64,000 nucleotides of DNA from Streptomyces lunaelactis (GTDB lineage: Bacteria; Actinomycetota; Actinomycetes; Streptomycetales; Streptomycetaceae). The stretch is taken from positions 7,750,001-7,814,000 of the forward strand of contig NZ_CP026304.1 in NCBI RefSeq assembly GCF_003054555.1. Reading direction: 5' to 3'. The notes under the pieces are model-generated. The model was not told the DNA's origin and ran no database searches. It saw only the letters and a program-made list of their open reading frames with translations. Below, one piece after another: positions 1-7,586 of the stretch. The position numbers were made by a program, and so were the translations under genes. Positions within the stretch are counted from its first letter, which is position 1. Each line of letters opens with the position of its first letter.

Positions 1-342
1 GCGGCAGACGGCATGAAGTCGCGAGTCCTGGCGCCGGTGCGCTGGCGGGACCGATACGGCGTGGTCCGTACCGCGACGGTGAGTATCGAGGCAAGCGGCC
101 CTGCCGGAATGAAGATCGTGTTCTGGACGGACCGCTGGGGGACTCCGACCACGCCGCCGGTCGTCGGCGCGGAGGTGGCGGCTCAGGCGGTTGCCGCCGG
201 AGCACTGGCCCTCGGCGCCTGGGGTGGCCTGGTGGTGGCCGTCGGCTGCGCCGCGCGCGGGCGTCTTGACCGCATCCGCATGGACCAGTGGGCGCAGGAG
301 TGGGACGAGGTCGGCCCGGCGTGGCGGCGCAGGACCACCTGA
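1..342 (+). CDS. Rv1733c-family membrane protein, C-terminal part (cut by window start)
   Basis: The reading frame is open to the first base of the window, so the N-terminus lies outside it. The visible 113 residues align with the C-terminal half of the complete 185-residue protein at 40163: a WTDRWG/WTDRHG motif, a hydrophobic helix at about residues 55-80, and a basic/aromatic tail (WAQEWDEVGP here, WACEWTRVGP there). Rv1733c is a DosR-regulated two-helix membrane protein of unknown biochemical function in M. tuberculosis. The in-frame ATG at base 13 is unlikely to be the true start because homology extends upstream of it. Function is unknown; family assignment is by similarity to the second copy and to the remembered family pattern. 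Confidence 0.7.
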   Translation, partial: AADGMKSRVLAPVRWRDRYGVVRTATVSIEASGPAGMKIVFWTDRWGTPTTPPVVGAEVAAQAVAAGALALGAWGGLVVAVGCAARGRLDRIRMDQWAQEWDEVGPAWRRRTT

Positions 343-394
343 TCCGGACCGGCCGTTCCTCTACGGTGGCCGGGCGGCCCTGCCTGCCTGGCCG

Positions 395-969
395 CCACCG
401 TGATGTCGTGCGCCTCCACCAGGCGGCAGTCGGCGGAGACCGCATCCCCGGCTTCGAGAATCACCACGTCCCCCGCACCAACTCCCGCGCGGGCAGTTCC
501 TGGAGCACGGCGTCGCGCAGCACCCGACAGGTGTGCGGCACCATCGCCTGCAGCGACTCCGCCGTCCGCTAGGCCGAGTATTCCTGGGCGAACCCGATGG
601 ACGCGCTCAGGACCACCACGCCGAGGATCGCCACGGCGAGTTGCAGTGTGCCGGGGTCCCGTGGCTCCTGGAGTGTGTACGCGAGGGATGTGATCGCCGA
701 TGCGATGAGCAGGACGACCGTGAAGAGGTCCGTGAAACTGGGCCGCCAGTTGCCGCCATATGGCCGGGTGCGCTGCGCGCGGGAGTTCATCGGACCCGAA
801 CCGCCGGAGCCTGGCGTCGGCTGCCGCGGCCGTCAGGCCGGGGCGACGTGTCCAGAGCGGAGTACACGCCGGTGGGCGACAGGGTCCGTACGGCGGGGCC
901 GTCGGCATCCGCCGCCGGAACTTCTCCGCCGGAGCCGCCAGGAGTCAGTACATCCGTCGGGATGGCCAC
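395..969 (-). pseudogene. Cation P-type ATPase remnant (ctpF-like), N-terminal region, multiply broken
   Basis: Reading leftward from a GTG at 969, three frames together spell the start of a calcium/cation P-type ATPase: an acidic N-terminal lead, the cation-ATPase N-domain (LRRFGSDELPRAA near 830-800), two membrane helices (690-600) ending in GFAQEYSA, then the actuator-domain motif GDVVILEAGDAVSADCRL (near 465-410). Lesions seen: a frameshift near 840, another near 745, an in-frame TAG at about 570-572, another frameshift near 475, and loss of everything after the actuator domain. CtpF (Rv1997) is a DosR-regulon ATPase, which fits the island. This is certainly non-functional; the exact ion specificity cannot be read. 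Confidence 0.8.
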
Positions 970-1020
970 TACCGCGTCCCTGCGCGCCGACCCGGAAGGC
1001 CGGCCGGGCAGCGGTACGGG

Positions 1021-2040
1021 TCACGTGATGTCGAGGACATCGCCCACCGACCGGCGCGGGGTCGCGGGACCTTCGGGGCCGTATCCGAGGCGGATCACCA
1101 TCTGTACGTGACCCATCGCCGACCCCGGGTCGCGTACGGCCCACCGCAGTTCCGGCCATTCGAGGGCCTGCGACGTCAGGGACGTGACCAGCCCGTCCAG
1201 CGTGGCCTGGAGCAGAACTCGCTCCATCGCCTGACCTGCTCGCAGCCAGTCCTCCGGCCGGTCGCCGGCCGTACCGAGCAGAGCGAGGCGGGGCTGCTTC
1301 TCGAAGGTGGCGGAGCCACGGCCGGGAACGGGATGCCAGCCGGCGAAGTCCCGCATGGGAGCGGTGACATCGTGCTGACGGGGGCCGAAGGCATATGCGG
1401 GGATTCCTTCCCGCCGCGAAGCGTCGCCCTTGGCACCCGTGTCGGTCCAGCGTGCCATCTCTTCCCGCACTTCTGGGTGGAGCGCTTCACGGCCCTCGGC
1501 GTCATGCACCAGGCTCAGCACGGACTTCACGTGCCATGCGTCGGGAACGTACAACCGGGCGCCTTCGAGCAGGGCGGCGCCGCGCAGCCCGTCCAGGATG
1601 TCGTCCGGGATCTCCTCGTCGGTGAAGGGGTGGCGGCTGGTGTGCCGTTTGCGGACAGCGGGGTGGAGCACGGCGAGATCGTGCTCAGGGCCCGCGGGTT
1701 CGGCGAGGTTCACCTCGGCCAGCAGCCACGGATCGGCGGGGTCGGGGAGCAGTGTGGTGACCGGTTCCCGGCCCGCGTGCACGGCGGCCACCCGCAGATT
1801 GAACAGCGCGGCGGCACACCCGAGATGGACGGCACGGTGCGTCGGGTCCGACTTGGGCATCGTGCGCTCCGGATCGGCGCGCAGCTCCATGCTTCCGGTG
1901 CCGCTCAGGTACCGGAACTTCCAGGGCTGTGCGTTGTGCATGGACGGGGCTGCCGTGGCGTCCTCGACAAGGGCTGTCACGGTGGTCGGGTCGAGCGGTG
2001 GTGAGGGCACTTGATCCTCCTGCCGGGAGGGGTCAGTCAT
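1021..2040 (-). CDS. Acg-family FMN-binding nitroreductase-like protein
   Basis: A 339-residue protein of the Acg (Rv2032/Rv3131) family, nitroreductase-fold proteins thought to bind or sequester FMN and strongly induced in dormancy. The family signature PSMHNAQPW is at residues 32-40, with the later conserved blocks RHTSRHPF and the C-terminal DPGSAMGHVQMVIRLGYGP. The ATG at 2040 overlaps the stop of the upstream USP gene by 8 bases (stop 2033-2035), so the two are almost certainly translationally coupled in one transcript read leftward. Full length for the family. Enzymatic activity is not established for Acg proteins. A truncated paralogue lies at 55595. Confidence 0.88.
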   Translation of the reverse strand: MTDPSRQEDQVPSPPLDPTTVTALVEDATAAPSMHNAQPWKFRYLSGTGSMELRADPERTMPKSDPTHRAVHLGCAAALFNLRVAAVHAGREPVTTLLPDPADPWLLAEVNLAEPAGPEHDLAVLHPAVRKRHTSRHPFTDEEIPDDILDGLRGAALLEGARLYVPDAWHVKSVLSLVHDAEGREALHPEVREEMARWTDTGAKGDASRREGIPAYAFGPRQHDVTAPMRDFAGWHPVPGRGSATFEKQPRLALLGTAGDRPEDWLRAGQAMERVLLQATLDGLVTSLTSQALEWPELRWAVRDPGSAMGHVQMVIRLGYGPEGPATPRRSVGDVLDIT

Positions 2041-2920
2041 GGGGGACGACGGCGACAGGTGCGGCGCTGTGGTGCATCACCGCGTGGGCGACGGGACCGA
2101 TGTGCGCCCCCAGGGGAGCCCGGCGCAGGCGCCGGCCGACGACCACCAGATCGGCGTCGGCCGCCGAGTACACCAACTGCTGCGCAGGCGAACCGATGAG
2201 AGCCCGCTCGACAACCTGCACCGACGGGAACTTCTGCCGCCATGGCAGCAGCATGTCGCTGAGGGCCTGCTCGACTTGCCGGCCCACTTCCAGCATGGGT
2301 GCGTAGCTGTACACGAGGGGGAGCGTCCAGCCGTGTACGGCGCGCAGTGTGCAGCCACGCCGTGCGGCCTCGTCGAAGGCGAAGGCCAGGAGCTTGTCGC
2401 AGGACTGGGAAATGTCCAAGCCGACCACCACGTCGCGGTACGCGGACGCGGTGTCCGGCTGCTCGGCGTCGCCGGATCCGGTCCGGGGCTCCTTGCCCTG
2501 GTGTTTGGGTGCCCGGACGAGCACGACCGGCTGCTCGGTGGCGCTGACCGTGGCCATACCGACCGAGCCGATGAGGAAGCCCATGATGCTGCCAAGCCCC
2601 CGGGAGCCGAGCACCAGCATCTCCGCGTCAGCCGCCTCGATGGGCAGGGCGGCGGCGGGCCTTCCGGAGAGCCGTCGTGTAGTCATCTCCAGTCCGGGAT
2701 GGCGTTCCCGGAGCTCGTCGGCGGCATCGGCCAGGACCTTGTCGGCCCATCGCTGCTGGACTTCGGGGCCGGCCATGGGTACTGCCGCAGTCGTGGGCCA
2801 CTCTTCCGCGTGAACAAGGTGCAGGGGTACTTCGCGCAGCAATGCCTCCCGGGCAGCCCATGCGGCGGCGGCCAGGCTCTCGGGCGACCCGTCCAGGCCG
2901 ACGGTCACATTGCGGGTCAT
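2033..2920 (-). CDS. Tandem-domain universal stress protein
   Basis: A 295-residue protein with two UspA domains (about 1-138 and 160-295). The first carries VGLDGS at the N-terminus and the ATP-binding glycine motif LGSRGLGSIMGFLIGS at residues 104-119; the second has VVGRRLRRAPLGAHIGP followed by the typical HAVMHH tail. This architecture matches DosR-regulated Rv2623/Rv2005c, adenine-nucleotide-binding proteins linked to growth arrest. It is the first cistron of a leftward pair with the Acg-type nitroreductase. A tandem candidate DevR box lies at 2992-3025, about 70-105 bases upstream of the start. Confidence 0.92.
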   Translation of the reverse strand: MTRNVTVGLDGSPESLAAAAWAAREALLREVPLHLVHAEEWPTTAAVPMAGPEVQQRWADKVLADAADELRERHPGLEMTTRRLSGRPAAALPIEAADAEMLVLGSRGLGSIMGFLIGSVGMATVSATEQPVVLVRAPKHQGKEPRTGSGDAEQPDTASAYRDVVVGLDISQSCDKLLAFAFDEAARRGCTLRAVHGWTLPLVYSYAPMLEVGRQVEQALSDMLLPWRQKFPSVQVVERALIGSPAQQLVYSAADADLVVVGRRLRRAPLGAHIGPVAHAVMHHSAAPVAVVPHD

Positions 2921-2991
2921 GGTGCGGACCTCCTCCGGGCCGCGCGTGCGGCCACAGCTCCAGCGTCATGGTCCGGCTGCCGTGACAGGAG

Positions 2992-3025
2992 GGGCCGAGG
3001 GGCCCCCGCTGGGACCGACCGGCCC
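2992..3025. promoter_or_regulatory. Candidate tandem DevR-like boxes
   Basis: GGGCCGAGGGGCCC (2992-3005) and GGACCGACCGGCCC (3012-3025), starting exactly 20 bases apart, lie upstream of the leftward USP/nitroreductase operon. They fit the 5+4+5 pattern seen at perfect sites at 4248 and 37044. The GC-rich background weakens a single case; the spacing is the stronger argument. Confidence 0.5.
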
Positions 3026-3050
3026 TGCTGCCCCGCGGGACCTCCCCCGA

Positions 3051-3498
3051 TCACGGCCGGCCGGCCGGATCCGCGCCACCCGTGTCCAGCCGGAACGGCG
3101 GGTATTCGTCCCTCATCGGACCCGCGTACGCAACGACCCGCAGTACCCACCGGTTCAGCCCCATGATCAGGTCGAAGAGGCCGCGCGGATACTTCTCGGT
3201 GAAGGCCAGGACGACGGCCGCGGTGACGGCGAACACGGAGATCAGACCCACGTTCCATGCGGCGCGGACGCCGCCCATGAAGAAGCCGATCACGATGTAG
3301 TGCGGGATGGCGAGCAGCCACCACTTCACCAGAACCAGGCCCCGTGACAGACGCTCCGGGTAGGCGCTGTCCAGCCCGCCGGATAGCCGGGTTCCTCGCC
3401 GAGGCTGAACGGCGGGTAGCGGTCGGTGCCCAGTGCTCCGTTCGCGTAGCACGAGCCATCGTCACTTGGTACAGATCGGTCGTGGTGACCTCAGACAT
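3051..3498 (-). pseudogene. Fused remnant: first 15 residues of a nicotinate phosphoribosyltransferase-like gene joined to a DUF4389 protein tail
   Basis: The ATG at 3498 begins TTTDLYQVTMA, the N-terminal hallmark of nicotinate phosphoribosyltransferase (pncB; Rv0573c pncB2 is in the DosR regulon). It overlaps the stop of the CBS gene by 8 bases, as expected for a coupled second cistron. After about 15 codons homology switches, in another frame, to the end of a DUF4389 repeat (GALGTDRYPPFSLGEEPGYP, near 3435-3375). After a further frameshift comes a second DUF4389 repeat with KWWLLAIPHYIVIGFF and two hydrophobic segments (3350-3080). A deletion has therefore joined two neighbouring genes. 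No full-length product is possible, though the DUF4389 part could yield a membrane fragment. Confidence 0.7.
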
Positions 3499-4117
3499 GG
3501 CGGTCGCCGGCCTTCGCTGCCGCCGAGTCGTCCACGTCGTAGACGAGTCGGTCGATCACGTCCACCACTCCGTCGACGCTCTCGCACAGCCGCAGGGTGA
3601 TGGGGATGAGGCTCTTGCGCGCCACGGTGCCGCTGAGAGTGACTCTGCCGTCGGTGACCTCGACCGTCAGCGCAGAGGGCGGCAGCCCAAGGGTGTGGGT
3701 TACGACGTCCTCAAGGATTTCCTCCTGGATCGCCCGGTCCCGCCGCAGGAACAGTTGCAGGAGGTCTCTGCGGCTGATCACGCCGACCAGACGGCCCGAC
3801 TCGTCGACGACGGGCAGCCGTTTGATCCTGTTCTTCTCCATGACCCTGGCCGCCCGGACCACGCTCCACCCCGGCTGCGCGACGATCGCCGGACTGGACA
3901 TCAGTCCCTCGGCCACGCTGGATGTGTCTCTCGATGTCTGTTTGCGCAGCAGGTCGGCCTCGGAGACGACTCCGACCGGCCGCTCGTGATCTTCGATCAC
4001 CGGTACGGCGGTGATGCCAAATTCGTCGAGGAGGCGGGCGATCTCTTTGAATGGGGTGCCCCGCTGCACGCTCACGGCCGTGGGGGACATCAGGTCCGCG
4101 ACACTGCGGTGTCTCAT
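3491..4117 (-). CDS. CBS-pair protein with C-terminal BON domain
   Basis: A 208-residue cytosolic protein. The start is the ATG at 4117, preceded by GGAAAGGA; the open frame extends further upstream but only in non-homologous sequence. Two CBS motifs (about 5-60 and 75-130, each ending in a GVVSEADLL/GVISRRDLL signature) are followed by a BON-type module (about 140-200, DGRVTLSGTV). Paired CBS domains bind adenosyl ligands. Actinobacterial CBS-BON proteins occur repeatedly in dormancy islands, but their output is unknown. It is divergent from the USP gene at 4350, and a perfect DevR-like box lies between them. Confidence 0.88.
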   Translation of the reverse strand: MRHRSVADLMSPTAVSVQRGTPFKEIARLLDEFGITAVPVIEDHERPVGVVSEADLLRKQTSRDTSSVAEGLMSSPAIVAQPGWSVVRAARVMEKNRIKRLPVVDESGRLVGVISRRDLLQLFLRRDRAIQEEILEDVVTHTLGLPPSALTVEVTDGRVTLSGTVARKSLIPITLRLCESVDGVVDVIDRLVYDVDDSAAAKAGDRHV

Positions 4118-4247
4118 GGCGCGCCAGTCCTTTCCATCACGTGCCGGATCAGGCAGTCCTGAGTGCAAGCATGGAACGAATCCCGCCCGCGTGCACAGGG
4201 CCGAGAGGTCCTCGGAGCGGACCGAATGGATCAGCCTCGGCCGGACA

Positions 4248-4282
4248 GGGACCTTCGGCCCTGCCACGGACCCCTGTGGCCC
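4248..4282. promoter_or_regulatory. DevR-like box in divergent promoter region (reference copy)
   Basis: GGGACCTTCGGCCC at 4248-4261, with a second match GACCCCTGTGGCCC at 4269-4282 (21 bases on), sits between the divergent CBS gene (start 4117) and USP gene (start 4350). The first site recurs identically at 37044 and, on the other strand, at 29416. It resembles the M. tuberculosis DosR box, whose natural variants include GGGACTTTCGGCCC-like sequences. Confidence 0.65.
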
Positions 4283-4349
4283 TCACCATGCTGATCTCGT
4301 GGTGACACCGTGAGAAGTGATCCCCGATGGAACTCGGCGAGGAGGAGTC

Positions 4350-5255
4350 ATGGGCAGCAGCACTATGGGCGGCCCGGAACTCGGAATGGTGGTCGTGGGC
4401 GTGGACGGTTCGGCGAATGCGGCGACGGCTGCGGAGTGGGCCGCGGCCGAGGCCGACCGGCGAGGAAAAGCGCTGCGCCTCCTGTACGCCGCTGACACCT
4501 ACCGGAGGGCCCTGTACGCCTCGGTCGAGACCGTTGAACGCGTGCGCCAGCGCGGGCGCGACGTGCTCAAGGACACGGCGGACCGGCTGGGGGAGCAGTA
4601 CCCCGAACTGCAGATCAACAAGGAATTGAGCCAACGGGAGCCGACCGTCAGCCTGCACGACGCTGCCGGCAACCACGGCACGATCGTCGTGGGGAACCGC
4701 GGCTACGGAGGGTTCGCCGCGTTGCTGCTCGGCTCCGTCGGACTCCGCGTGGCGGCGGGCGCGACGGTCCCCGTCGTGGTGGTCAGGGGCGCAGCGCAAG
4801 GGGCGGAGACCGGTGTGGTGGTGGCCGCCGTCCGCGACGAGGACGACCTCGACTGCGTCCGGCACGCGGCGCGCGGCGCGGAACTCCGCAAGGCATCGCT
4901 GCGTCTGCTGAGCGTCTGGCAGGTGCTGCGGTACGTGGGCCTGGTGGCCACCATGCTGGACGACGTCGACGAGATCGCCCAGCAGCACCTGCACGGTGTT
5001 TCGGCGGTGGCCGACCGGATCCGGGACGAATTTCCCAAGCTCACCGTGACCGCGGATGTGGAAGAGGGCGCGTCCGTGGCCGGGGCTCTCGTCGAGGCAT
5101 CACGCCAGGCCGACCTGCTCGTCATGGGCGGCCGACGGCCGCCCGATGCCTTCGGCCCCACGCTGGGACGGGTGACGCATGCGGCTCTCCACCACGCCGA
5201 ATGCCCCGTGGAGCTCATTCCGCGCGAGAGCAAGCGACACCGGGAGGAGAAGTGA
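4350..5255 (+). CDS. Tandem-domain universal stress protein
   Basis: A 301-residue two-domain USP. The ATG at 4350 is chosen because GGAGGAG lies directly upstream; an earlier in-frame ATG at 4317 lacks this. VVGVDGS opens domain 1, with the glycine motif VGNRGYGGFAALLLGSVG. Domain 2 ends LGRVTHAALHHAECPVELIP, but the usual VVG(S/R)R in front of it is MGGRRPP, so nucleotide binding in this half may differ. The stop overlaps the GTG of the next USP gene (GTGA), a tight two-gene operon. Confidence 0.9.
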   Translation: MGSSTMGGPELGMVVVGVDGSANAATAAEWAAAEADRRGKALRLLYAADTYRRALYASVETVERVRQRGRDVLKDTADRLGEQYPELQINKELSQREPTVSLHDAAGNHGTIVVGNRGYGGFAALLLGSVGLRVAAGATVPVVVVRGAAQGAETGVVVAAVRDEDDLDCVRHAARGAELRKASLRLLSVWQVLRYVGLVATMLDDVDEIAQQHLHGVSAVADRIRDEFPKLTVTADVEEGASVAGALVEASRQADLLVMGGRRPPDAFGPTLGRVTHAALHHAECPVELIPRESKRHREEK

Positions 5256-6112
5256 CAGACCTCGCAGACCGCCGCGGGATGATCGTCGGCGTCGACCCGC
5301 AGCACCAGTGCCGCCCCGCACTTGCATGGGCCGCCGACGAGGCCCATCGCCGGCACCTTGCCCTTCGGCTGCTGCTGGCCGTGCCGCCGTCGCACGACAC
5401 ACGCCACGCCGATGTCGCCGCGCACCACATCGAGTTGCGGCGTCGAGGAGCCGAGGCGCTCACGTCCGCTGCCTCCTGGATACGGGAGCGGCACGGGAAG
5501 ATTGAGGTGATCACGGACTTGCTCGACGGGGTTCCCGCCCCGGCGCTCTGCCGGCAGTCGGCGCAGGCCCGGATGGTGGTCCTCGGCTCGCGTCGGCTCG
5601 GCCGGGCGGAAGAGTTCTTCAGCGCGAGTTCGGTGGTGGTGCCTGTCAGCGCACAGGCGAACTGTCCGGTCGTCGTCGTGGGAGAGCCCGAACATGTGAC
5701 GCAACAGCCGCCCTACCTGGTTGTCGGCGTCGACGGCAGCCAGGCTTCGCGCGCCGCCGTCGCCCAGGCCTTCGATGAAGCAAGCCTGCGGGGGGCCGGC
5801 CTGCGTGCCCTCTGGGTGTGGCCGCCCCCGGTGGTCTCATTCACGGACGAGGCGGAGGCGGTGCAGGAGCGCCGACGGCTGCTCTCGGAAACAACGGCGG
5901 GCTGGTCGGAGAAGTACCCGGATGTGGCCTTGACACACGAGGTGGTCCGCGGGCATCCGGTCGAGGAGCTTGCGCGGGCCTCCGAGCACGCACTGGCCGT
6001 CGTGGTCGGCCGCCGGGGCCGAGGCGGATACACCGGCATGCGGCTGGGATCGGTCGTCCACGGCGTGCTGCACCGGGCGCGCTGCCCGGTGATCACGGTT
6101 CCCGCGCTGTGA
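5252..6112 (+). CDS. Tandem-domain universal stress protein
   Basis: A 286-residue USP translated from the GTG at 5252, which overlaps the preceding TGA by four bases; GGGAGGAG lies just upstream inside the previous gene. Domain 1 is divergent: GVDPQHQ replaces the usual DGS, and LGSRRLGRAEEFFSAS replaces the usual glycine-rich loop. Domain 2 is canonical (VVGVDGS; GRRGRGGYTGMRLGSV). Loss of the loop in domain 1 suggests only one functional nucleotide site. It follows its paralogue in one operon and is itself followed by a P-type ATPase fragment. Confidence 0.88.
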   Translation: MTDLADRRGMIVGVDPQHQCRPALAWAADEAHRRHLALRLLLAVPPSHDTRHADVAAHHIELRRRGAEALTSAASWIRERHGKIEVITDLLDGVPAPALCRQSAQARMVVLGSRRLGRAEEFFSASSVVVPVSAQANCPVVVVGEPEHVTQQPPYLVVGVDGSQASRAAVAQAFDEASLRGAGLRALWVWPPPVVSFTDEAEAVQERRRLLSETTAGWSEKYPDVALTHEVVRGHPVEELARASEHALAVVVGRRGRGGYTGMRLGSVVHGVLHRARCPVITVPAL

Positions 6113-6140
6113 ACGGCGGCCCGCGACACACGCCATGACC

Positions 6141-6325
6141 TGATCCGTCTCACTGGACATCGTCGAAGCCTGGCGCGACCGCGGGGACGTGACGGCGATG
6201 ACCGGTGACGGCGTCAACGACGGACCCGCACTACGACAGGCGGACATCGGCGTCGCCATGGGGCGGCGAGGCACCGAGGTGGCAAGACAGTCGGCCGATC
6301 TGGTGCTGCGTGCTGTTCAGGGCGC
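6141..6325 (+). pseudogene. P-type ATPase HAD-domain fragment
   Basis: About 55 codons encode [37 protein letters not shown] and then [12 protein letters not shown], the hinge/Mg-binding region of a cation P-type ATPase (invariant [11 protein letters not shown]). Nothing upstream or downstream continues the protein: the phosphorylation DKTGT site and the membrane region are absent. It abuts the 3' end of the broken CBS gene read from the other strand. This is an isolated internal fragment; a second copy of the same segment is at about 58490. Confidence 0.85.
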
Positions 6326-6797
6326 TGACGGTGCCTGGTCGTTGAGGCTCAGGCGGATGTCCACGACGCCTTCGACCGCACGGGCGGCCCGGGCGAGCGG
6401 GGAGACCAGCGCCCGGTCCCGGAGGTTGCCGTGAAGGGTGACCACGCCGTCCGTGACGGAGACCTCCACCTCTGCCGCGGATGGCAGGTGTTTGATGACG
6501 GTACGACGGATCTCGTCGGCGATGGCCTCGTCGGGCCTGAGGAACGGCCCTCGCTTTTGCCACGTCGGACAGCGGCCGGTCCGCCTGTGCGGGGTCGTCG
6601 AACCGGTACTCCTCCTTGGGGAGCAGATCGGCCTCCGAGACCACGCCGATCACACGGCCCTCGCCCTCCAGCACCGGCAAGGCACTGACCTTCCACTGCT
6701 CCATCAGCTCCACGATCTCCTTATAGGTGGCATGGCGCCCCACCGCGACTGCGGTGTGGGTCATGACATCGCTCACTGTGTGCGGAGAATCGGGCAT
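6317..6797 (-). pseudogene. CBS-BON protein with internal deletion and frameshift
   Basis: The ATG at 6797 (GGGAGG upstream) opens a normal first CBS domain (HTVSDVMTHTAVAVG through GVVSEADLLPKEE). Near 6560 it jumps directly to the segment that normally follows CBS2 (FLRPDEAIADEIRRTVIKH) and a BON module ([19 protein letters not shown]), in a different frame, ending at 6317. The second CBS domain, about 60 codons, has been deleted with loss of frame. Its intact paralogue is at 55867-56541, also downstream of a cNMP-binding gene, so this is the decayed copy of a duplicated pair. Confidence 0.85.
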
Positions 6798-6818
6798 GGC
6801 GGGCCTCCCGGGCGTTGG

Positions 6819-7283
6819 TCACAGAGTCATGCCGCTGCCGTGAGGCGCGTACAGATCGAGCAGGCGGATACGGGCGGCACGCAGCCGGTGAGCAAGCACC
6901 CGGCCGACCCAGTTTCCGATCGCGGAGCCGAAGGCAGGGTCGGCATCCATCATCATCCGCACCGTTGACGCGTCGAACTCCTGGGCGCGTACTGGCGTCA
7001 TGGCCTCGGCGCCGAACTGCCACACATACGGCGGGAACAGCCAGGACCAGCCCACGAGTTCACCGAAGCCCAAGTTCTCGATCACCGCCGGGCTCCGTCC
7101 CGGAACCTGGATGTCGAGAGTGACAGTGCCGGACTGGATGATCCAGAACCGGTCGGCGGGGCGGCCTTCCTCGAATATGCGGGTTCCTTCAGGGAATTTG
7201 ACGTCCCGGGTGGTGCCCAGCAGCCGGGCACGGTGCTCGGGGGCCAGAACAGCGGTCATACGGATGGGGGAGGGGGTACTCAT
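6819..7283 (-). CDS. Cyclic-nucleotide-binding-domain protein (Crp-type sensor domain without HTH)
   Basis: A 154-residue protein consisting essentially of one cNMP-binding beta-barrel: FPEGTRIFEEGRPADRFWII, then the turn VIENLGFGELVGWSWLFPP. There is no DNA-binding helix-turn-helix; the C-terminus is a helix with HRLRAARIRLLDLYAPHG. The start is the ATG at 7283 with GGAGG upstream. The paralogue at 56565 has the same length. Such stand-alone domains could relay a small-molecule or redox signal to neighbouring CBS proteins, but no partner is proven. It is 22 bases upstream of the broken CBS gene, in the same orientation. Confidence 0.85.
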   Translation of the reverse strand: MSTPSPIRMTAVLAPEHRARLLGTTRDVKFPEGTRIFEEGRPADRFWIIQSGTVTLDIQVPGRSPAVIENLGFGELVGWSWLFPPYVWQFGAEAMTPVRAQEFDASTVRMMMDADPAFGSAIGNWVGRVLAHRLRAARIRLLDLYAPHGSGMTL

Positions 7284-7586
7284 TGCTGGGCCTCCGTTTC
7301 GAGCGCGCGGCTTTCCTCGGTGATGACGGGTGAGCCGTCCGGGCCGCACTCGCCGGTTCGCCCGCGGGGCCGCTATCTGTGCTCAGCGTCAGTCACCCGA
7401 CCGGCGCCGGGGAAGGGCCGGGCGGCCCAGTCTGCGGCCCGACAGGCCCAGTTCCGCCCCGCTTTGGTATCGCGGTCAGGTAGGCGGTGATGCTTTCGGC
7501 CCACATGGCAATCCGGGGGGGGCCGCATCCGGGGCCGCCGTCGCTCGACTCGTCTCCTCGCTGCCCCGGTGCAGTCTCGAGGACGC
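7284..7586. other. Intergenic region with weak DevR-like site
   Basis: No convincing gene between the cNMP-binding gene and the end of the HTH/PNPOx gene. GGGCCGGGCGGCCC at 7415-7428 fits the box pattern and could serve the leftward cNMP-binding gene about 130 bases away, but in this GC-rich stretch it is weak evidence. Confidence 0.35.

Noticed and set aside
183..908. Single 241-residue protein on the minus strand
   Set aside because: It contains two separate pieces of a P-type ATPase with out-of-frame sequence between; treated as part of the pseudogene 395-969.
1068..1082. GGGACCTTCGGGGCC inside the nitroreductase gene as a regulatory box
   Set aside because: It codes for conserved C-terminal residues (YGPEGPA) of the protein and is not near a promoter.
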